Shown here piece after piece: positions 1 through 6,950 of a stretch of 9,541 bases of DNA. The DNA is from Promethearchaeota archaeon (GTDB taxonomy: Archaea > Asgardarchaeota > Lokiarchaeia > Sigynarchaeales > SOKP01): NCBI GenBank assembly GCA_016839845.1, contig JAEOTL010000296.1, forward strand, positions 1 to 9,541, given 5' to 3'. A program made the translations under genes and the position numbers. The first letter of the stretch is position 1. Each line of letters opens with the position of its first letter. The notes beneath the pieces were generated by a model. It made no database searches. It saw nothing but the letters and a program-made list of their open reading frames with translations, and was not told where the DNA came from.

Positions 1-1
1 A

Positions 2-1561
2 GTTGTTTTTCACGGTAAAGCAGATAAACCAACATATATCTATATCGATGGTGAATCAGTAGAATTTAAAGATGCAAATAATATTTGGGGAAAAGTCACT
101 GGAGATTCTGAAGAAATTATTAAGAGAGAACTTAATAATGATAAAATTGAAGTTGCTCAGATAGGACCTGGTGGGGAAAATTTAGTCAAATTTGCCTGTA
201 TCATAAATAAAAAGACAAGAGCAAATGGCAGGAATGGCACGGGAGCAGTAATGGGATCAAAAAATCTGAAGGCTGTGGCAGTTCATAGACGAAAAACAAT
301 CCAACCTAAGGATAAAGAAGGGTTTAATATCTTATCAAAATCACCTGAAATGAAAGCAAGAATCCCCGGATTTGCTGAGGGATTTGGTAAATACGGTACT
401 ACTGGAACCGTCATTGCTAAGAATAAAACTGGATTCTTACCGACAAGAAATTATGCAGAAGGAGTAATGGAGGATGCCGTAAAAATTGACGGTACCACAA
501 TGGCTAGTTCCGGATTGTTAAAAGGAAGAGAAACTTGTTATGCATGTTCTGTTAGGTGTAAAAGGGTAGTAGATATTCCCGGTAAGGTTGATCCTCAATA
601 TGGAGGTCCTGAATATGAAACACTAGCTACCTTTGGTTCATATTGTGGAGTCTCTGATTTAGAAACTATTTGTGTTTGTAATCAATTATGTAATATGTAT
701 GGGCTTGATACTATTTCAGCTGGCGCCACCATTGCATTTGCCATGGACTGTTATGAAAAGGGAATTCTCTCTAAGGAAAATACCGACGGATTAGAGTTAA
801 CATTTGGAAATCACGAGGTACTTCCTAGTATTGTAGAAAAAATCGGCAATCGAGAGGGAATAGGAGATCTTCTTGCGGAAGGTAGTAAACGGGTTGCTGA
901 TCAACTTGGTGACACAGCTAAATCCTTATTTATGGGAGTAAAAGGACAGGAATTTCCTGCTCATATGCCCCAACAAAATCCAGGTTTAGGAGTAGTTTAT
1001 GCTGTTAATCCATATGGAGCAGATCATCAAACAACTGAACATGATTCAATGATTGCAATTCGTGGTAATCCTTTTAAGGGTCGTACTGATCAAGTAGGTG
1101 ATTATAATCACTACGAAATCTCCACGATCATTGATGAAAATAAGATTCGCTATATGTTTGGTGGTCAATGTTTCTATGCAATGAAGAATTCCTTAAGTCT
1201 TTGTACGTTTGCATGGGGCATGGCATGGCAACTTTATGGTCCGAACAATATTATAGAGCTTTGCAAACATGGGATAGGATGGGATACTGATATCAAAGAA
1301 CTCTCAGAAGTTGGAGAACGGTGTATTAACATGATGAGATACTTTAATGCACGGGAAGGATTTACAAAAGAACATGATACATTACCAGAACGTGTATTCA
1401 AACCTATACCAGATGGACCTGGAAAAGGCACTGGTATCAATAAGGAAGAGTTTTCCAAAGGTCAGGAGATGTACTATAAAATAGCAGGTTGGGATGAAAA
1501 AACGGGGAATCCTACTGAACAAACACTTAAGAAGCTTAACTTAGACTGGCTCCTAAGTTAA
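2..1561 (+). CDS. Aldehyde ferredoxin oxidoreductase family protein (tungsten enzyme), 5' end cut by window
   Basis: The frame is open from base 2 to the TAA at 1559-1561, giving 519 visible residues. Family members have about 600, so roughly the first 80-110 are missing. The first ATG (base 251) is internal: it lies in the family motif GTGAVMGSKNLKAV, and the upstream frame reads as AOR sequence. Three [4Fe-4S] cysteines form C-x2-C-x3-C (TCYACSVRC, codons from 536), and the fourth is in SLSLCTF (codon 1202). PAHMPQ, NPYGADHQTTEHD and the C-terminal GWDEKTGNPTEQTL are also family features. AORs carry a tungsten bis-pterin cofactor and a [4Fe-4S] cluster, are cytosolic, and oxidise aldehydes to carboxylic acids with ferredoxin as acceptor. 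The PAHMPQ/NPYGADH version resembles less characterised AOR branches rather than the classical Pyrococcus enzyme, so the substrate cannot be named. The next gene on this strand has its own Shine-Dalgarno after a terminator. Confidence 0.95.
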   Translation, partial: VVFHGKADKPTYIYIDGESVEFKDANNIWGKVTGDSEEIIKRELNNDKIEVAQIGPGGENLVKFACIINKKTRANGRNGTGAVMGSKNLKAVAVHRRKTIQPKDKEGFNILSKSPEMKARIPGFAEGFGKYGTTGTVIAKNKTGFLPTRNYAEGVMEDAVKIDGTTMASSGLLKGRETCYACSVRCKRVVDIPGKVDPQYGGPEYETLATFGSYCGVSDLETICVCNQLCNMYGLDTISAGATIAFAMDCYEKGILSKENTDGLELTFGNHEVLPSIVEKIGNREGIGDLLAEGSKRVADQLGDTAKSLFMGVKGQEFPAHMPQQNPGLGVVYAVNPYGADHQTTEHDSMIAIRGNPFKGRTDQVGDYNHYEISTIIDENKIRYMFGGQCFYAMKNSLSLCTFAWGMAWQLYGPNNIIELCKHGIGWDTDIKELSEVGERCINMMRYFNAREGFTKEHDTLPERVFKPIPDGPGKGTGINKEEFSKGQEMYYKIAGWDEKTGNPTEQTLKKLNLDWLLS

Positions 1562-1562
1562 T

Positions 1563-1588
1563 TATTTTTTATCTTTTCTTTTTTTTTT
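1563..1588 (+). terminator. T-rich archaeal terminator after the AOR gene
   Basis: Directly after the AOR stop codon the + strand is almost pure T, ending in an uninterrupted run of ten T at 1579-1588. Archaeal RNA polymerase terminates at oligo-T tracts without needing a hairpin, so this is a good 3' end for the AOR transcript. Confidence 0.65.
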
Positions 1589-1617
1589 GAAATTTTATAT
1601 TAGCAACTTTCTATTTT

Positions 1618-1623
1618 GAGGTG
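1618..1623 (+). promoter_or_regulatory. Shine-Dalgarno site GAGGTG for the SnoaL-like gene
   Basis: GAGGTG lies five bases before the ATG at 1629 and matches the archaeal anti-Shine-Dalgarno sequence. It fixes the start codon. It is one of few clear ribosome sites here, since most neighbours look leaderless. An AT-rich stretch TTTATATT about 20 bases further upstream could be a TATA element, but a start 25 bases beyond it would cut off the Shine-Dalgarno, so the gene may instead be read through from upstream. Confidence 0.6.
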
Positions 1624-1628
1624 TTTTT

Positions 1629-2000
1629 ATGAATACAAGGGATCCGAAATTAATAGTTCTTCAATATAATGAATACATCAATAATCAAGATTTAAAAGGA
1701 CTTTCTAGCTTAATGTCAAAAGATTATATCTTTATAGATAGAAATGGAGATATGTTTCCCGGTAATGAGATTACTGGTTGGAAAGGATTTTTCAAGGATT
1801 GGCCTACATATAAAAATATTTTTACCAGAGTTGAATCTCGAGAGAATTTGGTAATAGCAATAGGTTATGCTCTATGGTCTATGGATTCTAAAGAAGAAGA
1901 TCATGTTATATGGGTTGCTACAATTGAAAATGATCTTGTAGTCAAATGGCAGATATTTGAGGAGACCGAAGAAAATAGACAACAGTTGGGATTGAAATAA
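1629..2000 (+). CDS. SnoaL-like / NTF2-fold small protein
   Basis: This 123-residue protein has the length and pattern of a single SnoaL-like domain (NTF2 cone fold). An N-terminal helix contains YNEYINNQDLKGL. It is followed by a short strand pair DYIFIDRNGD, a helix around GWKGFFKDWP, and strands ending in IWVATIENDLVVKWQIFEET, which is the typical last-strand signature (dGkI.xW..fedt). The family includes polyketide cyclases, ketosteroid isomerase-like enzymes and many uncharacterised ligand-binding proteins. No catalytic set can be assigned with certainty, so the ligand is unknown. It follows the AOR gene by 67 bases on the same strand but has its own Shine-Dalgarno. It ends nine bases from the stop of the convergent GTPase gene. 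The protein is cytosolic, with no signal peptide or membrane segment. Confidence 0.8.
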   Translation: MNTRDPKLIVLQYNEYINNQDLKGLSSLMSKDYIFIDRNGDMFPGNEITGWKGFFKDWPTYKNIFTRVESRENLVIAIGYALWSMDSKEEDHVIWVATIENDLVVKWQIFEETEENRQQLGLK

Positions 2001-2009
2001 CAAATGGTA

Positions 2010-2609
2010 TTAATTAATAATTGCAATTAGCTTGTGTCTATAATACTTTTTTAACACCAATTGCAAAACATCCTCAAAGCATTCTAAAACTCCCTCACCC
2101 CTCATCGCACTAGTGTACCTTGATCTAATTTTCTTAAACTTTTTTATATCAATATCCCTAAGGAAATCATCTGTATTGAGTTTAAGGTCAAAACTTAAGT
2201 CTTGTTTATTAAAAGCAATTATAATGGGAACATCTTCGATGTAATCACTAAAATAGGAATAGAGTTCCTTCCATGACAACACATTTCTTTCATACACTTC
2301 CTTCTGAGAATCAGCTACAAAAATAATACCATCAACTGCTCTTAAAGTTGTTAATCGTGTAATTAGGTAGAAATCTTGACCTGTTGTAGTATAGATATGA
2401 AGCTTAAGTTTCCACTCTTGATTTTCAAACGTCACAGTACCATAATCAAAGTAAAGAGTCCGATTTACGGTGCTTTCGATACTGCATATTTCCTCGCTTC
2501 TACCAAAAATGGAAAATAAAGCCTTAATTGTAGTAGTTTTTCCTGAAAAAGCAGGCCCAAAATACACAATTTTGATACTAATAGTTTTATCGACATGGTT
2601 TACGATCAA
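2010..2609 (-). CDS. MglA-like small Ras-superfamily GTPase
   Basis: This 199-residue single-domain GTPase has its P-loop G1 in KIVYFGPAFSGKTT (residues 13-26), a G2-region Thr51 in RTLYFDYG, G4 NKQD (134-137) and G5 TSA (166-168). The order KIVY-GP-x3-GKTT, TLYFDY, LHIYT-GQ-FY, and GIIFVADSQ is the MglA pattern, the bacterial polarity GTPase family also seen in archaea. G3 is TTTGQ (74-78), lacking the DxxG aspartate; MglA proteins likewise have a TxPGQ-type motif, so this is family-like and not damage. Q78 matches the MglA catalytic Gln. There is no lipidation motif. The start is TTG (2607-2609). No in-frame ATG exists between it and the upstream stop at 2688-2690, and a TATA box sits 29 bases before it, implying a leaderless mRNA. 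MglA usually works with a roadblock-fold MglB activator, which is not visible in this window. Confidence 0.88.
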   Translation of the reverse strand: MIVNHVDKTISIKIVYFGPAFSGKTTTIKALFSIFGRSEEICSIESTVNRTLYFDYGTVTFENQEWKLKLHIYTTTGQDFYLITRLTTLRAVDGIIFVADSQKEVYERNVLSWKELYSYFSDYIEDVPIIIAFNKQDLSFDLKLNTDDFLRDIDIKKFKKIRSRYTSAMRGEGVLECFEDVLQLVLKKYYRHKLIAIIN

Positions 2610-2633
2610 GCTATATGTAAATTTAAAAATATC

Positions 2634-2642
2634 TTTATAAAA
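2634..2642 (-). promoter_or_regulatory. TATA box for the MglA-like GTPase (leaderless promoter)
   Basis: Read on the minus strand the sequence is TTTTATAAA, preceded by a purine-containing stretch that could be the BRE. Its centre is about 29 bases before the TTG codon, so transcription should start at or within a few bases of that codon. No Shine-Dalgarno is present between them. This spacing supports the TTG as the real start. Confidence 0.55.
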
Positions 2643-2730
2643 TCCGATTTTTTCAAAAAGTAGGCAGTTTAAACATTGATAGGTAGATTATCAATAACAA
2701 GCCTTTCTGAGATATATTGCTGAAAAAGAA

Positions 2731-2740
2731 ATTATTAAAT
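2731..2740 (+). promoter_or_regulatory. Putative TATA element for the amidohydrolase gene
   Basis: ATTATTAAAT follows the purine-rich GAAAAAGAA, which resembles BRE plus TATA. It lies about 30 bases before the ATG at 2766. The leader region has no Shine-Dalgarno, which fits a leaderless transcript. The match to the TATA consensus is only moderate. Confidence 0.35.
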
Positions 2741-2765
2741 CATATGGATTTTTGATAAAACTATA

Positions 2766-4370
2766 ATGATTTATGCAGACCTTATTCTAACCAACGGGAA
2801 AGTTATAACAATGGATGCTCAGGAATCTATTTCGCAAGCTGTGGCTGTTAAATATGGAAAGATAATCGCTGTTGGCAGTAATAATGATATCGGAAAATTA
2901 ATTGGAGAAGAAACAGTAACAATAGATCTCTTGGGAAAAACTGTTTTGCCTGGATTCATTGATTCCCATGGACATTTTTTAAATGAGGGCTCCTCTAGAG
3001 AGATTTACATTGATCTCAGTGAAGAAGCGGGAGTCCATTCAATTTCAGATATTCAACAAATTCTAAAGAAAAAAGCCAATCAAACTCCTATTGGTGAATG
3101 GATTTTTGGATACCAAGAAGATGATTCTAAGCTAGTCGAGAAAAGGCACCCTAATAAATTAGAACTTGATGTGGCCTCAATAAATCACCCTATTCTAATA
3201 ACAACGGTTGGTGGTCATTTTTGGATGGCAAATTCAAAAGCTTTTGAATTAGCAGGAGTTACTAAGGACTCCCCCGATCCTATTGGGGGAAAATTTGATA
3301 GAGATCCACAAACCGGTGAACTGATTGGTGGTCTTCATGAAGAAGCCTATAACATTCTAAGACCCGAAGGTCCTCCTGAACCAAGTCGGGATCAATCTTA
3401 TCTAGGAGCCAAACAGATTCTCCACGAATGCAGTTCTGTTGGATTAACATGCATTTATGATTTAGTGGGACGATCAGAAATGCGAGCAGCTATTGATTTA
3501 AAAAATGCCGGTGAGCTTCCTATTAGGATTAGAATGGATGTTACTATCGAACTTCTTGATGAATTAGATAAACTTGGAATCTATAGAGGATTGGGGGATA
3601 ATTGGGTTCGTATGTGCGGTGTTAAATTTTTTTTTGATGGGGCTATTTCTGCGAGAACAGCAGCCGTATCAGAACCGTATTTAGATAAACCTGAATTTTA
3701 TGGAGTAATGGCAACAACAAAAGAAAAAGCCACCAAAATACTCACAAACGCCTATGAAAAAGGATTTAGAATTTCTGCTCATGCAAATGGAGATCGTGCT
3801 ATCAATATTTACCTAAATATCATGCAAGAGTTGCAGGAGAAATTCCCACGATTAGACCCCCGCAATAGAGATATCCATTGTAGTGTAATTAACGGAGAGT
3901 TGGTAAAAAAAATTAAAGAATTGGATATTCTTCCCACCATTTTTGGTGCTTATGCATATTATCATGGAGATAAATTAATCCCCTCTTTTGGTAGAGATCG
4001 TTTAGAAAATATGTTTGCTGCTCGTTCTTTTTTGGATGCGGAAATCTTAGTTTCAGCACACTCCGACCACCCTTGCTCACCTTTTCCGCCACTCATGGCA
4101 ATTCATTCTTTAGTCAACAGAATTACCAAAGCAGGGAAACCAATTGGAAAAAGTCAACAGATTTCTGTTATCGAAGCATTAAAATTGTATACAATTAATG
4201 CAGCTTATCATTCTTTTGACGAAAATATACTTGGTTCAATTGAACCAAATAAATTAGCCGATTTTGTTATTTTAGATGAAGATATTCTAACAGTCCCCCC
4301 AGAAAGAATAATGGAAATCCCTGTCCATATGACGATCATAGAGGGAAAAATCATTTACAAAAGACAATAA
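2766..4370 (+). CDS. YtcJ-type metal-dependent amidohydrolase (Amidohydro_3)
   Basis: The protein has 534 residues, the usual length for the YtcJ/Amidohydro_3 group. Residues 1-62 form the first half of the small beta-sandwich (ADLILTNGKVITMD, then TVLPGFIDSHGH). H68-x-H70 opens the TIM-barrel metal site. Further family blocks are the VKFFFDGAISARTAA segment (286-300), with K287 at the position of the barrel-strand-4 metal-bridging residue of the superfamily. H339 follows in SAHANGD, H371 in DIHCSVIN, and D434 in SAHSDHPCSPFPPL. The C-terminal half of the sandwich is KLADFVILDEDIL. Known members remove acyl or formyl groups from N-substituted amides (NfdA) or have unknown substrates, so hydrolysis of a C-N bond is expected but the substrate is not predictable. 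The protein is cytosolic. It converges with the longin-like gene, with 21 bases between stop codons. Confidence 0.92.
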   Translation: MIYADLILTNGKVITMDAQESISQAVAVKYGKIIAVGSNNDIGKLIGEETVTIDLLGKTVLPGFIDSHGHFLNEGSSREIYIDLSEEAGVHSISDIQQILKKKANQTPIGEWIFGYQEDDSKLVEKRHPNKLELDVASINHPILITTVGGHFWMANSKAFELAGVTKDSPDPIGGKFDRDPQTGELIGGLHEEAYNILRPEGPPEPSRDQSYLGAKQILHECSSVGLTCIYDLVGRSEMRAAIDLKNAGELPIRIRMDVTIELLDELDKLGIYRGLGDNWVRMCGVKFFFDGAISARTAAVSEPYLDKPEFYGVMATTKEKATKILTNAYEKGFRISAHANGDRAINIYLNIMQELQEKFPRLDPRNRDIHCSVINGELVKKIKELDILPTIFGAYAYYHGDKLIPSFGRDRLENMFAARSFLDAEILVSAHSDHPCSPFPPLMAIHSLVNRITKAGKPIGKSQQISVIEALKLYTINAAYHSFDENILGSIEPNKLADFVILDEDILTVPPERIMEIPVHMTIIEGKIIYKRQ

Positions 4371-4391
4371 TTATTGAGATTCACTAAATAC

Positions 4392-5489
4392 TTAGGGCTT
4401 CCATAAATCATCAATCTTCTCCCCGAGTTTATCCCAACGCCAAACAATGCTTAATCCGTAATACACACGTATAATATCAGTTAAAAAATAGAGGTATTGT
4501 TTTCTTATCTTTTTAACTAACAGAGATTCTTCTAAGTGCTTAACTACTGATCTAGGAGTAAAAATTTTACCATTGTTATTCCTTTCGTAAAAATTGTAGA
4601 TATGACGTGATAACATGTAGATTCCCTCGAGTCTTTCCTTTAAATCGAGAATACATGATTTTCTATCATCATTGTAAAATGTGCGTATTAATTCTCTTTC
4701 ATACTTCAATTGGTTTGAATTAATTAATCTTCTTGTTTCATTAACTATAGCTTTTTCACCCATAACAACGTATCCTTCAAATAATTGCTTGTTTTTCTTA
4801 TATTGTGATTTAGATTTAATTAGAATATCTCCTGTAAAGGATTGTTGAAATATGTAATTAATAAAATTGTTGAGTTCCGGTATCAAGCCGTTAAATTCCT
4901 TTTTAATAGAGACAAGAACACGTTTCCTAAATAAACATGCGTGTATAATATAGATTAATATCTCCTGTTTTATATTATTCTTCAACCTAAGTATTGACTC
5001 CTCCTCAGGCTTACCAGCAAGAGGTAAAGAGAAAAGATCAAAATATTTATGATAAATCTCTGTTAATGCATTTCTGAACTTACTATACCCAAGTTCTCCT
5101 ATATCTTTTCGATTTTTCCTTTTTTCAGCAAGGATTTTAGGGAAATCTTTAAGGTTCTTTAACTCATGGGCAAATTCCTTGATTATTTGGGACTTAAGTT
5201 TTAAAGATTTAAAGTTCTCTGTGGATCGCTCATTTACCATAAAGGTTAACATAAATTCTTCAAAACCGCTTCGTGCAAATTTAGAGGGGATATAAAATCT
5301 AAAATTTAATGTCTGAAATTCTTCAAAAGCAATAGGAAAGGGTTTTTCTCCACCCCCATAACCTAAAAGCATATCTAGCATTACACTGTCAAACGGATTT
5401 GTATCATGGTTACTGAAAAACAACTTTGGCCCTTCTACTTGGTCAAAATAAAAAATATACAATTTTTTAGTTTCATTTGTGGAATTCAT
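4392..5489 (-). CDS. Longin-like N-terminal domain protein, possible archaeal longin-DENN-like GTPase regulator
   Basis: This 365-residue soluble protein belongs to no family I can name with certainty. Residues 9-26 (KLYIFYFDQVEGPKLFFS) give two strands with a Gly-Pro turn. A helix (34-43) and strands around LNFRFYIPSKFARSGFEEF (61-79) and MLTFMVN (80-86) follow, then a helix to about 112. This order and the 'GP' and 'F-x-I-P-S..AR' patterns resemble longin domains of GTPase-associated proteins (NPRL2, FLCN and DENN-type N-termini) and longin-like Asgard proteins. A charged linker (113-135) leads to a second part. ILIYIIHACLFRKRVLVSI (177-195) and the following helix recall the 'helix, kRvlv-strand' start of a cDENN core, and KQLFEGYVVMGEKAIVN (234-250) looks like a further strand pair. 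The C-terminus is helical. The DENN reading is weak. The start is ATG with a weak GTGAG site six bases before it. An Asgard-specific domain is the main alternative. Confidence 0.55.
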   Translation of the reverse strand: MNSTNETKKLYIFYFDQVEGPKLFFSNHDTNPFDSVMLDMLLGYGGGEKPFPIAFEEFQTLNFRFYIPSKFARSGFEEFMLTFMVNERSTENFKSLKLKSQIIKEFAHELKNLKDFPKILAEKRKNRKDIGELGYSKFRNALTEIYHKYFDLFSLPLAGKPEEESILRLKNNIKQEILIYIIHACLFRKRVLVSIKKEFNGLIPELNNFINYIFQQSFTGDILIKSKSQYKKNKQLFEGYVVMGEKAIVNETRRLINSNQLKYERELIRTFYNDDRKSCILDLKERLEGIYMLSRHIYNFYERNNNGKIFTPRSVVKHLEESLLVKKIRKQYLYFLTDIIRVYYGLSIVWRWDKLGEKIDDLWKP

Positions 5490-5495
5490 GGTAAA

Positions 5496-5532
5496 CTCAC
5501 TTCTATAGTGATTTAGATTCTATGTTTTAAAA
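5496..5532 (-). promoter_or_regulatory. Putative promoter and weak Shine-Dalgarno of the longin-like gene
   Basis: On the minus strand TTTTAAAA (5525-5532) is a TATA-like element. A start about 26 bases beyond its centre falls near 5502, leaving a leader of about 13 bases with GTGAG (5496-5500) six bases before the ATG. A 7-bp inverted repeat with a one-base centre, TTTCAAA-A-TTTGAAA (5541-5555), sits just upstream of the TATA and could be an operator. Confidence 0.35.
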
Positions 5533-5693
5533 GGGCTTGATTTCAAAATTTGAAAACTTTTATTTACTTTCCAAATCAACTTGGATAGAATGTGATATAT
5601 TTTGACATTAAAAACTAACTTAACCGAAATGTTTCGAATAAAGCACCCCATTGCTAATCCCGCGATGGGTCCTTTCAGATTTTAAACTCAAAG

Positions 5694-5703
5694 AGAAAAA
5701 AAA
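5694..5703 (-). terminator. Oligo-T terminator after the tandem hotdog gene
   Basis: A run of eight A at 5696-5703 on the + strand reads as TTTTTTTT on the minus strand, about 12 bases past the hotdog stop codon. This is a typical archaeal termination tract. Confidence 0.55.
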
Positions 5704-5714
5704 GTAATTAAATA

Positions 5715-6584
5715 TTAACTTTCATAAAGAGGGGATCCTGCTTTCATAAAGCGGTTCATGTGGCGCATCGAAGCTACTTTTTTTCCGGTTTCTTTTTCTT
5801 CTAATGTTGCGTCAACCCAGAAATATTCGGTTTTACGACTGGCACCCACACTAGCGATTTTTCCCGTTACTTTATAAGGAACATCAACCATAGTAGGACC
5901 TGCGATGTTTTTTATTTCAGTTGCACCGTAAAAGGGTACTGCTTTTGATGCACCTGTGCCTAATTGGTTATATCCTAAAGCCATCAATGAAAACAAAGCA
6001 GTAGGGGAGAGTATAGCTTTTCCCCATGGTGAATTTCCCTTATAATAATCAAGATGATCAGTAATTGCTCCCAATCCTTTAATCGCTTCTTCTTGTGTAA
6101 AAATCACTTCTCGTGGAGGAATACCTTCCCCTGGTTTGTAATCTGCTAGAATTCGTATATCTTCGGAAGGGCTATTTTTTAATTCTAAAGCCTGTAAGTA
6201 GGATAATTCAGCTGGTTCACCCAAAGCTAACGTTCCCGTAGCAATCACTTTTCCATCACGCATTTCTGCCCTCGCTTCAACTTGAACATCTTGAACACCC
6301 TCAGGGGGCATCTTAACAATGGCTCTCACTTCTTCCAAATCAATTGTAGCAAATGTATAGTATAAGCTTAGTGAACCTGTTTCAAACCACTTATTTCCAA
6401 ACATTTTGAGAGCTATTGGTGCAAAAAGACTCAGGTGAATTGTACCAGGTATCGTACCTCCTCGCATACCTACTTTTTTTGCCACACCATCGTCATGTAT
6501 TGAAGTGGTTAAACCTCTCCATAAGTTCTTTGGAGCTCTCCAGCCACCATACATCCAACTTTCTTGTATTGTGATATCATCCAT
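5715..6584 (-). CDS. Tandem hotdog-fold protein (MaoC/thioesterase-like)
   Basis: The 289 residues look like two hotdog domains. The first (about 25-122) has the long helix around GGTIPGTIHLSLFAPIALKMFG (42-63) packed on strands SLSLYYTFATI, EEVRAIVKMP, QVEARAEM and VIATGTLALG. The second (about 160-278) repeats the order, with the helix at LSPTALFSLMALGYN and strands VPYKVTGKIASVG, TEYFWVDATLEE and KVASMRHMNRF. Double hotdogs occur in MaoC-type hydratases and acyl-CoA thioesterases. However, the hydratase motif D-x-N-x-x-H is not present: the corresponding area reads TDHLDYYKGNSPWG (175-188). Dehydratase activity is therefore doubtful, and acyl-CoA or acyl-ligand binding is only a guess. A Shine-Dalgarno, GGGTGA, sits eight bases before the ATG. 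Sampled stretches have 24 and 28 G+C per 60, richer than the adjacent longin-like gene (17 per 60) but similar to the AOR gene. The protein is cytosolic. Confidence 0.7.
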   Translation of the reverse strand: MDDITIQESWMYGGWRAPKNLWRGLTTSIHDDGVAKKVGMRGGTIPGTIHLSLFAPIALKMFGNKWFETGSLSLYYTFATIDLEEVRAIVKMPPEGVQDVQVEARAEMRDGKVIATGTLALGEPAELSYLQALELKNSPSEDIRILADYKPGEGIPPREVIFTQEEAIKGLGAITDHLDYYKGNSPWGKAILSPTALFSLMALGYNQLGTGASKAVPFYGATEIKNIAGPTMVDVPYKVTGKIASVGASRKTEYFWVDATLEEKETGKKVASMRHMNRFMKAGSPLYES

Positions 6585-6592
6585 AATTCAAA

Positions 6593-6598
6593 TCACCC
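6593..6598 (-). promoter_or_regulatory. Shine-Dalgarno site of the tandem hotdog gene
   Basis: On the minus strand GGGTGA lies eight bases before the ATG at 6582-6584. It confirms that start and shows this gene has a leadered mRNA, unlike most of its neighbours. AATATATAAA (6647-6656, minus reading) would give a leader of about 40 bases; ACTTTAAAC (6621-6629) would give a shorter one. Confidence 0.55.
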
Positions 6599-6646
6599 TT
6601 TTATTCAATGATAAATGTTGTTTAAAGTTTATGCAAAAAATAATTG

Positions 6647-6655
6647 TTTATATAT
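6647..6655. promoter_or_regulatory. Consensus TATA box TTTATATAT in front of the hairpin
   Basis: TTTATATA is the archaeal TATA consensus on the + strand. Initiation 25-26 bases beyond its centre would be near 6676, about ten bases before the hairpin at 6686. Read on the minus strand the same bases (AATATATAAA) could serve the hotdog gene with a leader of about 40 bases. The direction cannot be decided from sequence. Confidence 0.4.
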
Positions 6656-6685
6656 TCGAGGAGGATTTATGTGTAGGTAAAAAGA

Positions 6686-6750
6686 TAATCGATAGAGCAA
6701 AGCATCCAACATTTTACCCCAATATAAGAAGACAAGTGCTCTATCGATTA
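6686..6750. repeat. Perfect 14-bp inverted repeat with 37-base loop
   Basis: TAATCGATAGAGCA (6686-6699) and TGCTCTATCGATTA (6737-6750) are exact reverse complements. Outer bases AAGA (6682-6685) and TCTT (6755-6758) could extend the stem past a four-base bulge. No target-site duplication is visible, so a small transposon is not supported. It could be a structured small RNA or a regulator binding site. Confidence 0.75.
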
Positions 6751-6950
6751 ACAATCTTCTAATGAAAACAATGTTATTAAAATCAACATAGACAATAGAT
6801 TTTGTCATTACTTTTGCAAATTCTCTCTTGACATTTAAATTTGAAGATTTTATTCCAATATTACCAAAATGAAATAATCCCCAAATCATTCCATACACAT
6901 TCCCCAAACAAAATAAGTTGATGTTATAGTAGGTTAACTTTACTCACAAA

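Noticed and set aside
251..253. ATG at 251 as the start of the AOR gene
   Set aside because: The frame is open back to base 2 and the upstream translation is family sequence, including the conserved stretch just before MGSKNLKAV; the gene simply begins outside the window.
5715..6584. Recent horizontal transfer of the hotdog gene because of its higher G+C
   Set aside because: Hand-counted 60-base samples gave 24-28 G+C here, but a sample of the AOR gene (961-1020) gave 26, so the contrast is with the unusually AT-rich longin-like and membrane genes rather than a foreign signature.
6686..6750. Miniature inverted-repeat transposon
   Set aside because: The inverted repeat is perfect, but the flanks (AAAGA and ACAAT) show no target-site duplication and no second copy is present in the window.
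6505..6762. Open frame of 85 codons on the + strand
   Set aside because: Its first part is antisense to the start of the hotdog gene and its last part runs through the 14-bp inverted repeat. The translation resembles no family, and no ribosome site precedes its ATG.
6629..6907. Open frame of 92 codons on the - strand, possibly a transposase fragment
   Set aside because: It would start at TTG without a Shine-Dalgarno. The translation looks faintly transposase-like in places, but I cannot match any catalytic motif, and it also reads through the hairpin.
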